Source of the DNA: Chitinophagaceae bacterium
GTDB taxonomy: Bacteria; Bacteroidota; Bacteroidia; Chitinophagales; Chitinophagaceae
Assembly (NCBI GenBank): GCA_014379965.1
Contig: JACMKU010000191.1
Coordinates: 1-53,266, forward strand
Length of the DNA stretch: 53,266 bases
Direction: 5' to 3'
The notes beneath the pieces are model-generated. The model did no database searches and was not told where the DNA came from. It saw only the letters and a list, made by a program, of their open reading frames with translations. Shown here piece by piece: positions 17,268 through 25,295 of this stretch. Position numbers and translations under genes: made by a program. Every line of letters starts with the position of its first letter. Positions within the stretch are counted from its first letter, which is position 1.

Positions 17268-17275
17268 TATTTTTG
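17268..17275 (+). promoter_or_regulatory. Candidate -7 box of metG
   Basis: TATTTTTG matches TAnnTTTG fully, 18 bases before the ATG. The -33 position would fall in the last word of the palindrome right arm, so the repeat may have supplied or replaced part of the promoter. Confidence 0.4.
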
Positions 17276-17293
17276 TAGTTCACCCCACAATGT

Positions 17294-19429
17294 ATGACTG
17301 AACCCAAACGATACCTGATCACTTCCGCCTTACCTTATGCCAACGGTTTGAAACACGTAGGACACCTCGCTGGCGCCTATATACCTGCGGATATTTATGT
17401 TCGGTATTTGAGGGCACAAAAAAGAGACGTAGTGTTTGTCTGTGGTAGCGATGAACATGGCACTGCTATTCCGATCCAGGCGATGAAGGAAAATACAACC
17501 CCGCGGGCCATCATCGATAAGTATCATGAGGCAATGAAACAGGATTTCGCCGACCTCGATATTTCCTTCGACATCTACCATCGCACCAGCGAGCCCCTTC
17601 ACCACGAGACTGCGCAGGAATTTTTTACCTACCTCCACGACCGCGGAGAACTTGAGACCAAGGAGACAGAACAGTACTATGATCCAGAGGCCAACACCTT
17701 CCTTGCCGACAGGTATATCAAAGGAACATGCCCCAACTGCGGTAGCGATCGCGCATTTGGCGACCAATGCGAAAATTGCGGAACCGCATTGAGTCCGGAT
17801 GAATTGATTAACCCGGTAAGCACTCTTAGCGGCCGCATACCTATTAAAAAGAAAACCACTCACTGGTACCTCCCTCTTGGCAGGCATGAGGAGTTCCTCC
17901 GCGAGTGGATTTTAAAACAACACAAAGATGATTGGCGCGCAACGGTGGTAGGTCAATGCAAGAGTTGGATCGATGGCGGGCTTCAATCGAGGGCCGTAAC
18001 GAGAGATCTTGACTGGGGCATAAAGGTTCCACTGAAAGAGGCGGAAGGCAAAGTTCTTTATGTTTGGTTCGATGCCCCAATCGGGTATGTGAGCGCAACC
18101 AGACAGTGGGCCATCGACAACAAAAAAGACTGGAAGCCGTACTGGTATGATAAGGACACGAAACTCGTTCACTTTATAGGGAAGGATAATATCGTATTCC
18201 ATTGCATCATTTTCCCGATAATGCTCCGCTTGCATGGAAACGTATTGCCAGAGAATGTGCCGGCCAATGAATTCTTGAATCTTGAAGGCGACAAGATGAG
18301 TACCAGCCGAAACTGGAAACTCGAGATGAGAGACTACATTAAGGATTTTGTAAAAAAAGATAATGGCGGAGGCCAGTGTGTGGACATGTTGCGGTACTAT
18401 CTCACACAGATTGCTCCTGAGACCAAGGATAGCGAATTCACGTGGAAAGGATTCCAGGATGCCGTAAACAGTGAGCTGGTTTCCATCTTCGGAAATTTTG
18501 TTAACCGGACATTCGTCCTTATGCATAAATTATGCAAAGGCAAAGTGCCAAGATTTCATGAAGACATCCTGGACGATACCGATAGAGGTCTTATATCCGA
18601 CATTCAGAACAGCAAGTCGAAAGTGGAGAATTTACTCGAGCAGTACAAGTTTCGCGAAGCGCTCTATGAAGTAATTGATCTTTCTAGAAAAGGCAATCAG
18701 TACATGCAAAAGAAAGAGCCCTGGATTGTGGCGAAGAAATTAACGTCCGACACGAATGCTGGGGTGCAGGAGTCCGCGCAGAAGAGTATTGATAATACTT
18801 TACACCTTTGCCTGCAATTATCGGCCAATCTCGCCGTTCTTATCAATCCATTTCTGCCCAATACTGCGCGCAATATGATTCACATGATGAAGGTGGTGGA
18901 AAAGATATTGGACTGGGAGAATGCGGGCAAGCTAAAACTATTGAGCGTCGGTTATAGTCTCAGGGAACCACAATTGTTATTCAGGAAAATTGAGGATACA
19001 GAGGTGACTGAACAGATGGAAAAATTAAAGAAAGGTATGATCAATCCAAGTAAAGTAGAGAAATCGGAGGAGCCCAAGTCTCCCGAGCAACCGGCAGTAA
19101 AACCTGAGATCGTTTACGACGACTTCGCCAAACTTGATCTGAAAGTGGCCACCATTACAGCCGCGGAGAAAGTGGCGAAGGCTGATAAACTCCTGAAGCT
19201 CGAAGTGGACCTTGGTTTCGAGAAGAGGACAATTGTGTCGGGAATAGCCCTGCACTTCAAGCCAGAAGATATTGTCGGGAAACAGGTAGTCATCGTCGCG
19301 AACCTCGCTCCCCGCAAAATGAAGGGCATCGACAGCAATGGGATGATCCTCATGGCGGAGGACAAGGATGGCAAGTTGAAATTCATTAATCCCGATGAGA
19401 CGACCAGTGATGGAGCGTCTGTAAGTTGA
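17294..19429 (+). CDS. metG: Methionine--tRNA ligase with C-terminal tRNA-binding domain
   Basis: Charges tRNA-Met with methionine in the cytoplasm. 711 residues. Class I signatures: HVGH (21-24) and KMSTS (334-338). A zinc knuckle is formed by Cys146, Cys149, Cys159 and Cys162 (CPNCG and CENCG). The anticodon-binding helical domain ends near 560. After a charged linker, a Trbp111/EMAP-II-type OB domain occupies about 612-711 (KLDLKVATITAAEKVAKADK and VANLAPRKMKGIDSNGMIL), a dimerisation and tRNA-binding module. The next gene overlaps or follows by a few bases and is likely cotranscribed. Confidence 0.98.
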   Translation: MTEPKRYLITSALPYANGLKHVGHLAGAYIPADIYVRYLRAQKRDVVFVCGSDEHGTAIPIQAMKENTTPRAIIDKYHEAMKQDFADLDISFDIYHRTSEPLHHETAQEFFTYLHDRGELETKETEQYYDPEANTFLADRYIKGTCPNCGSDRAFGDQCENCGTALSPDELINPVSTLSGRIPIKKKTTHWYLPLGRHEEFLREWILKQHKDDWRATVVGQCKSWIDGGLQSRAVTRDLDWGIKVPLKEAEGKVLYVWFDAPIGYVSATRQWAIDNKKDWKPYWYDKDTKLVHFIGKDNIVFHCIIFPIMLRLHGNVLPENVPANEFLNLEGDKMSTSRNWKLEMRDYIKDFVKKDNGGGQCVDMLRYYLTQIAPETKDSEFTWKGFQDAVNSELVSIFGNFVNRTFVLMHKLCKGKVPRFHEDILDDTDRGLISDIQNSKSKVENLLEQYKFREALYEVIDLSRKGNQYMQKKEPWIVAKKLTSDTNAGVQESAQKSIDNTLHLCLQLSANLAVLINPFLPNTARNMIHMMKVVEKILDWENAGKLKLLSVGYSLREPQLLFRKIEDTEVTEQMEKLKKGMINPSKVEKSEEPKSPEQPAVKPEIVYDDFAKLDLKVATITAAEKVAKADKLLKLEVDLGFEKRTIVSGIALHFKPEDIVGKQVVIVANLAPRKMKGIDSNGMILMAEDKDGKLKFINPDETTSDGASVS

Positions 19430-19434
19430 GTTAC

Positions 19435-19869
19435 ATGACTCCAGTTGACCGAATAAAAGATTACCTCCAACGCCTATGCATCGAGATGGGCGTCGAAGAA
19501 AAAACGTTGTTTAATCCAAAGACAGCTTCCTGGTATTTCGTAATGGGATCATCGACGATCGAGGTATTTCTTACCACACAAAAGAACTTGCACAACGAAC
19601 CTCAAACCTTTATCAGGGGCATGGCCGCACTTTGTGCAATTCCTGGAGACAGGAGAAAACAATTTGAATTGTATAAGACGGTGTTGGCCATTAATGCGAC
19701 TTACCTTGGTTACAAGATAAGCGCAGAAGAAGATAGGGGATTAGTATGCATCATCTCTGAGAGAAACATCTCCGGAATGGATTACTACGAAATGGTCACG
19801 CTCATCATGGACTTGGGAGAATGGGCGGATAAGTTGGATAAGTTTCTGAAAGAACAGTTTGGGGAGTGA
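19435..19869 (+). CDS. YbjN-like / type III chaperone-fold protein
   Basis: A 144-residue soluble protein beginning MTPVDRIKDYLQRLCIEMGV; an overlapping TTG at 19426 inside the metG stop is the other possible start. The alternation of an N-terminal helix, a WYFVMGSSTIEVFLTT strand pair and a final helix (DYYEMVTLIMDLGEWADKLD) resembles the YbjN / CesT-like fold. Function unknown; translationally linked to metG by position. The stop codon TGA is immediately followed by a GTTGATTAG-word palindrome. The fold call is moderate. Confidence 0.85.
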   Translation: MTPVDRIKDYLQRLCIEMGVEEKTLFNPKTASWYFVMGSSTIEVFLTTQKNLHNEPQTFIRGMAALCAIPGDRRKQFELYKTVLAINATYLGYKISAEEDRGLVCIISERNISGMDYYEMVTLIMDLGEWADKLDKFLKEQFGE

Positions 19870-19984
19870 GTTGATTAAGTTGATTAGGTTGATTAGGTTG
19901 ATTGAGTTGATTAAGTTTTGCGACGTTACCTTCTCAACTCAATCAACCCAGTCAACCCAATCAACCAATCAACCTAATCAACTC
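19868..19984. repeat. Palindrome with GTTGATTAG-word arms and conserved loop
   Basis: Five 9-nt GTTGATTAG/A-like words (from 19868) are followed by a loop TTGCGACGTTACCTTCTC and the complementary CAACCTAATCAAC words to 19984. The first word touches the TGA stop of the YbjN-like gene. The loop is nearly the same as at 36.1 kb. Confidence 0.88.
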
Positions 19985-20128
19985 CACTGCTACTTTCCAT
20001 TCCCAATTAGTGCCTTTTTTTCCCCTTCTCGGGGTGTTGATGTTTTAATTTTCATAATATCCTCAGCTACATTTATTTACTCGTGATTTTTCGGTAAATT
20101 TCCATATGAATCAACCCTCTCCCCGCCC

Positions 20129-23100
20129 TTGATAATTATTAGTCCTTTTAAACGAAAACTTCTTAAGATTACTGCCTATGTCCTCGGTAGTATAGTTGTA
20201 TTGCTAGCGGCGTTCCATTTCTGGTTTGTCAATCATGCTGAACGATTACTGGAAGATCTTGTATCGTCTAAGTCGAATGGCAAACTGAAACTGCATGTCC
20301 AAAAATTCCGCTTTAACTGGTTTAGCAATGACATGCAACTACGGAATGCAGTATTTTATTCTACGGATACTTCCACTGCTACGACAGCGTATCGCTTCAC
20401 AGTAGATCGTATCAACGTCCGAATCAAGCAGATCCTTCCACTTGTTTTCGAAAAGAAGATACTAATTGATTCAATCGGGCTTGTTCGACCGGACATCGAG
20501 GTGACACGACTCAGAGCTACTATAGATAATGATACTACTGCAGACCAACGAATCTCACTTCCCCTGGAAATGGGTAGGGTATATAAGTCCATCCAGGATG
20601 GATTGCAAATGCTACAGGTGAACCGGTTCCGAATTGAGGGTGGCAGGTTTAGCCTTATCAACAAAATCCAGGACAATGCAGCCCCCGTACGAATTACCAA
20701 TATCCAGTTTCACCTGGATAATCTCCAGGTAGATCCGGGGCAGGGAGACGGGAAGCAAAAGATTCTCTTCTCCGACAACGTGGCGTTACAAACAAATAAC
20801 CAGGATATCGTCTTTCCCGATGGCAGACACCGGCTCAGTTTCAGCAATTTTCGAATTAATCTCCTGAAGAAACGCGTGGAGTTTGACAGCTGTACGATTT
20901 CTGCAACGAAAGGCGACAGCTCAAAGAGTTCATTCACGATCTTCTTCGATAAACTTGCGCTTACCAACATTGACTTCGATACGCTCTACCAGAAGGAAGT
21001 GATCAAGGCAGACTCAGTTTATTGTACCAATCCAAGGTTTATCCTCCATGTGGATCTTGAAAAGAAGGGTACGGGCGAACGCAAGGATCCACCCAAGCTT
21101 AATGAACTGATACAGCAGTTGACTGGCGATCTTCACCTGGCCTTTGTAGTAGTAGAAAATGGGTCGTTCGACATCAAGACTGTGCGGGAAGGGAGGCCCA
21201 GTTCATTTACCTCTGATCATAACAATTTTGAGCTACAGGGACTGCGTATACAAAAGAATGCTCCGCAGCCACTCACTGTGAAAAGCTTTGCGATGGCGAT
21301 TCGTAATTATGAGAATTTCCTTAAGGATAGTACCTATGCGCTTAGCTTCGATAGCATCCTCCTGAATACGCAAGGCATTTACCTGAGTAATTTTAACGTG
21401 AGGCAAATGCAGAAGGGGAACCTGATCAACAGCTTCAATATGCCGCAGTTTGAGGTAATAGGCTTGTCCTGGGATGATCTCGTATTCGACCAGAAGTTTA
21501 CCGCTCAACGTGCGACACTTTATCAGCCGGTGATCAATTATACTTTCCGTCCGAAACCCGGTAAGCGAAAAAAGAAGCAAAACCTATTCGCTACACTGGA
21601 TGATGTGGGAGATCTAATACAGCTAAATAATCTGGACATCGCAAACGGTCGGCTAAATCTACATTTCGCCGGAGGCGCACAATTGCAACTCGAGAATGCG
21701 ACGATGTCATTGTTAAGCCAGAATATAGTCAACTCTAACCGACTTAGTAACCTCCAAGGATCCGTACGGCATCTTCGCTTCGAAAGAGGCGTATTGAGGA
21801 CGGGCAACCTGGTGGCTACAATGGAGAACGTAGATTTTACGGGTAAGGATGGTCAATTGGTGGCAGGTATCGTCAATGTGACGAATAAGCAAAAGAATCT
21901 TTCTGTTAAGGCCAAGAATGTAGTCATCACCAGCATGCAAATTGACAACAACTCCTTTGTTACAGAGATAGACGGCATAAAATGGGACGAGGCGGACGTA
22001 CAAATTTCCGGCTCGCAAGGAAAGAAAGATATGGCGCCGGACTTCGTGGTGAGGAACCTTCTTGGACGGAAGACGAAACTATCGACCGGAACGGGTGACC
22101 AGAAGCTTTCGGCATTTTTCGAGACACTGAGCGCTGATGAATTCCTGCCCACGCGCAATAATAAACCGAGGATTACAAACTTGTTTGCCGACGGAAGAAA
22201 TCTTTCTTTTACTAAGGGCGCTTTACAGTTGGCAGTGTCCAAATTTCTGATCGACGATCATTCACCCTCGAGACTGGACCAGGTGACGTTTACAAACAAC
22301 ACTTCGACAGATTCTGTTTCGGCTGTCATACCGAGTTTCACTTTTACTCCTGATCTTAATTCAATCATCGCCGGGGGTATAAAAGTAGACGACGTGACGC
22401 TTAGCCGACCCGTGATAAGAATCATTCGCCAGCTTTCTCCCGCTAACACAGATACTATAGATAAAAAATCGAAGGCAGTAAACATCGGGAAATTGACACT
22501 GCTTCAGCCGGAATTGTTACTCTCGCAGCCCGGCAGGGATGGATTTACACGAATCGAATGGCATGGGCAGGCGAAGAAAAACAATGCTGTCACGCTAACG
22601 GACTTTAAGATATCGGAGCAATCAGCGATAACTGCAGGCAACATCCTGTTTAGCCTCCGTGATTTTTCATTTACCGCAGGCGGAAAAACCTTTGATGCGG
22701 GCGAAGGAGAATTGAGCGCCAGCATCAATGGATTTGAGCTTAAACCATCGGATGTAGGTGAGTTGGAATGGCATGGTGAGATTGCAGACCTCAAAGCCAA
22801 AGACTTAATGATCGATAGTATGGGAAAGCAGGGAGGCAAATTAGATATTTCCTCTGCCCGGCTTGGCAAATTGTCAATAGGATCGGCCACGCTCCTCGAT
22901 GTCCGACAGATGGTGAAGGAGAACAAATCTTTTAGATTAACCGAGCTGACGGGCACTTACGATGACGCACAGAGTCATTTCAACTGGAACAATGCCAGCT
23001 ATGATAAATTCAGTAGGACGTTTACGCTCGACTCGTTTAATTATCACCCAACAGCTACCAGGGAAGAATTCATAGCAGCATCGAAGACCCAGGATGATTA

Positions 23101-23953
23101 CCTGACACTCGAGACGGGAGCGATCAGTGTAGGACCATTCGATATAGACAAATTCCTCTATGATACTATCGTGGATGCCGGTAGCGTGAATATTGATAGA
23201 CTGTATCTTTCAGACTACCGCGACAAACGTCTTCCTTTCGAAGGAGGTGTTATTAAGCCTCTCCCTGTCGATCTTTTAAAGAAACTACCGATAAAACTCA
23301 CCTTGGACAGTGTTTCGATAACGAATTCCACCGTGCTATATTCGGAGGTAAATCACAAGAACAACAAGACGGGAAACATAACCGTTGACAGGCTCAATGC
23401 CCGGATGACCTCAGTACGTAACTTCGATCATGAAGTCGGAGATAGCCTTCGGGTGCAGGCGCATGCTTACCTGCTGGATTCGGTTCCGATCGCCTTAACC
23501 GTAACAGAATCGTATACGGATACTTTGTCGGGATTCCTGATGACGGTAAAGGTACCGGCTATTGATGCAAGAGTATTGAACCCAATACTAATTCCCCTGG
23601 CCTCGATTGAAATTAAATCTGCCATGATAGATTCCCTTTCTATGTATGCTGAAGGCAGGGAATATGCGGCAAAAGGTGAGATGACCTTGTACTACCATGA
23701 CCTGAAGATAAAAGTGCTGAATACGAAATCGGGATCGCCACCTTCGACGAGGGGTTTCTTCACTTTCCTGGCGAATACATTCTTCATTAAGAATAGTAAT
23801 ACGTCGAGGAAAGGCCTCGTGTTCTTCAAGCGGGATCGTGAGAAGTCTGCGATGAATTACCTTGTGAAGATCGCCCTAAGCGGGATAGGTAGCAGCATTG
23901 GCGCCAAGAGCAATAAGAAGCAGCTACGACGCTTCGAAAAAAGAAAAGACTAA
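20129..23953 (+). CDS. Very large AsmA-like envelope protein
   Basis: 1274 residues. A single N-terminal membrane helix (about 12-30, ITAYVLGSIVVLLAAFHFWF) precedes a long extracytoplasmic region dominated by repeated beta patterns in which short strands alternate with hydrophilic turns (FRIEGGRFSL, LDNLQVD, LDIANGRLNLHF). This is like AsmA/TamB-type proteins that bridge membranes and handle lipids or outer-membrane assembly. The C-terminus is basic (NKKQLRRFEKRKD). Function is inferred from architecture only. The start is TTG; an eight-codon ATG-led ORF (20106-20132) ends in a TGA overlapping this TTG. Confidence 0.85.
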   Translation: MIIISPFKRKLLKITAYVLGSIVVLLAAFHFWFVNHAERLLEDLVSSKSNGKLKLHVQKFRFNWFSNDMQLRNAVFYSTDTSTATTAYRFTVDRINVRIKQILPLVFEKKILIDSIGLVRPDIEVTRLRATIDNDTTADQRISLPLEMGRVYKSIQDGLQMLQVNRFRIEGGRFSLINKIQDNAAPVRITNIQFHLDNLQVDPGQGDGKQKILFSDNVALQTNNQDIVFPDGRHRLSFSNFRINLLKKRVEFDSCTISATKGDSSKSSFTIFFDKLALTNIDFDTLYQKEVIKADSVYCTNPRFILHVDLEKKGTGERKDPPKLNELIQQLTGDLHLAFVVVENGSFDIKTVREGRPSSFTSDHNNFELQGLRIQKNAPQPLTVKSFAMAIRNYENFLKDSTYALSFDSILLNTQGIYLSNFNVRQMQKGNLINSFNMPQFEVIGLSWDDLVFDQKFTAQRATLYQPVINYTFRPKPGKRKKKQNLFATLDDVGDLIQLNNLDIANGRLNLHFAGGAQLQLENATMSLLSQNIVNSNRLSNLQGSVRHLRFERGVLRTGNLVATMENVDFTGKDGQLVAGIVNVTNKQKNLSVKAKNVVITSMQIDNNSFVTEIDGIKWDEADVQISGSQGKKDMAPDFVVRNLLGRKTKLSTGTGDQKLSAFFETLSADEFLPTRNNKPRITNLFADGRNLSFTKGALQLAVSKFLIDDHSPSRLDQVTFTNNTSTDSVSAVIPSFTFTPDLNSIIAGGIKVDDVTLSRPVIRIIRQLSPANTDTIDKKSKAVNIGKLTLLQPELLLSQPGRDGFTRIEWHGQAKKNNAVTLTDFKISEQSAITAGNILFSLRDFSFTAGGKTFDAGEGELSASINGFELKPSDVGELEWHGEIADLKAKDLMIDSMGKQGGKLDISSARLGKLSIGSATLLDVRQMVKENKSFRLTELTGTYDDAQSHFNWNNASYDKFSRTFTLDSFNYHPTATREEFIAASKTQDDYLTLETGAISVGPFDIDKFLYDTIVDAGSVNIDRLYLSDYRDKRLPFEGGVIKPLPVDLLKKLPIKLTLDSVSITNSTVLYSEVNHKNNKTGNITVDRLNARMTSVRNFDHEVGDSLRVQAHAYLLDSVPIALTVTESYTDTLSGFLMTVKVPAIDARVLNPILIPLASIEIKSAMIDSLSMYAEGREYAAKGEMTLYYHDLKIKVLNTKSGSPPSTRGFFTFLANTFFIKNSNTSRKGLVFFKRDREKSAMNYLVKIALSGIGSSIGAKSNKKQLRRFEKRKD

Positions 23954-24017
23954 CGCAACCCTCCCGGGATTGATTGCGATTGGTAGTGAAGACTAACGAC
24001 ATCAAATTTTCACTGTT

Positions 24018-24464
24018 TTGACTAAGAAAAAAATCATAGTACTCGCTATACTGGTAGTCGTGGCTATCGGCGCGTGGTATGGATATAGCGAATACAATCG
24101 CAAAAACAAGGACATGAAGCATGCGAAGCCGGATTTCATTATCTCGGCAACGGACCTCATTGCAGAGTTTGCATCCAATGATTCCCTGGCTGCAGCTAAA
24201 TACAATGGTCAGGTAGTGGAGATCGGTGGACGCGTGAAGGCAGTTGAGGAAGACGACCAGGGCTATTTCACGGTTGTAATAGGAGACTCCACCAGCCTAT
24301 CCTCGGTGCGGTGTGCGCTCGATACCATTCATCATTCAGACGCAGCTTTATTGAGGGCTGGATCGTCAACAACATTACGAGGAGCATGCACTGGCTTTAA
24401 TAAGGATGAGATGGGATTGGGCTCGGATGTGATAATTAATCGTTGCGCGCTCATTAAACCTTAA
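24018..24464 (+). CDS. Membrane-anchored OB-fold (tRNA_anti-like) protein
   Basis: 148 residues. An N-terminal helix (about 5-22, IIVLAILVVVAIGAWYGY) is followed by a small domain matching the tRNA_anti-like OB-fold family: ISATDLIAEFASNDSLAAAK, YNGQVVEIGGRVKAV, VRCALD, and a final GACTGF. Two or three cysteines (VRCALD, GACTGF, NRCALI) may pair. The TTG at 24018 is the only start before the membrane helix. The YceI gene follows after 11 nt on the same strand. Role unknown. Confidence 0.85.
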   Translation: MTKKKIIVLAILVVVAIGAWYGYSEYNRKNKDMKHAKPDFIISATDLIAEFASNDSLAAAKYNGQVVEIGGRVKAVEEDDQGYFTVVIGDSTSLSSVRCALDTIHHSDAALLRAGSSTTLRGACTGFNKDEMGLGSDVIINRCALIKP

Positions 24465-24475
24465 ATACCCTGACC

Positions 24476-25024
24476 ATGAAAAAAATATTTCCTTTAGTGA
24501 TTTTCCTTGCAATTGCAGTGGCGAGTGTTGCACAGGGAAAGTTCTATACTAAGAGTGGAAGAATCAGCTTTTATTCTTCGACCTCTATGGAGAATATCGA
24601 AGCTATCAACAAGAGCGTCGTTGCGCTCCTGGACACGAAGACGGGCGACTTGCAGTTCGCTGCCCAGATGAAAGGCTTCGAATTCAAAAAGGCGTTAATG
24701 CAGGAACATTTCAATAGAGACTTTGCAGAAAGCAACAAGTTTCCTAAGGCGGAATTTAAAGGCCAACTTAGTAATAATAGCCAGATGAACTATTCAACGA
24801 ACGGGGCCTACGCGGCCAAGGTAAAAGGAACCCTTACTGTTCATGGAGTGTCGAAGGAGATTGAGGTTAACGGAACACTAACGGTAAAGGACGGCAAGGT
24901 CTATCTCACTTCAGTCTTCAATGTGCTGGTAGCGAATCATAATATTACTATTCCAAAACTCTACCGCGACAACATTTCGAAATCAATTGAGGTGAAGGTG
25001 GACTGTACGCTTGTGGCGATGTGA
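24476..25024 (+). CDS. YceI-family periplasmic lipocalin-like protein
   Basis: 182 residues with a signal peptide ending near ASVAQ. YceI proteins form a lipocalin-like beta barrel that binds an isoprenoid-type lipid. Seen: KSGRISFYSSTSMENIEAIN, MKGFEFKKALMQEHFNRDFA, NKFPKAEFKG and GTLTVHGVSKEIEVNGTLTV, all typical. Probably cotranscribed with the OB-fold gene. Followed by a CCGGAAGT-word repeat. Confidence 0.92.
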   Translation: MKKIFPLVIFLAIAVASVAQGKFYTKSGRISFYSSTSMENIEAINKSVVALLDTKTGDLQFAAQMKGFEFKKALMQEHFNRDFAESNKFPKAEFKGQLSNNSQMNYSTNGAYAAKVKGTLTVHGVSKEIEVNGTLTVKDGKVYLTSVFNVLVANHNITIPKLYRDNISKSIEVKVDCTLVAM

Positions 25025-25038
25025 GGGTAGAGAGAAGT

Positions 25039-25248
25039 CAGGAAGTCCGAAAGACCGGAAGTGTGAAAGTCCGAGAGACCGGAAGTCTGAAAGTCCGAAA
25101 GTCCGAAAGTCCGGAAGTCCGAAAGGCCACCATGAAAAGGGCAATCAGTCTATAATTTCTTTTCCCCAATACTATCGAATCTTTAAATCTTTCTCATCCC
25201 TTGTGAATGTCTTCCGACTTTCCGACTTCCAGACTTCCGGACTTTCTC
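25039..25248. repeat. CCGGAAGT 8-nt word array with partial inverted arm
   Basis: Eleven 8-nt units (25039-25126; CCGAAAGT, CCGGAAGT and variants) in strict 8-base phase, a loop of about 84 nt, then a shorter inverted arm (25211-25248) of four to five units. It fills most of the 271 bp between the YceI gene and fadN. Confidence 0.88.
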
Positions 25249-25295
25249 TTATCTTCGATTCACGAATAGTTGCATAACTAACTAATTTTTCGAGT

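Noticed and set aside
17330..18526. Minus-strand ORFs of 185 and 204 residues
   Set aside because: Antisense of metG; composition follows the complementary codons of a conserved synthetase.
25265..25295. Promoter for fadN (TTG at 25270 and TAATTTTT at 25283)
   Set aside because: Spacing of only 10 bases; -7-like box alone in an AT-rich leader is not convincing.
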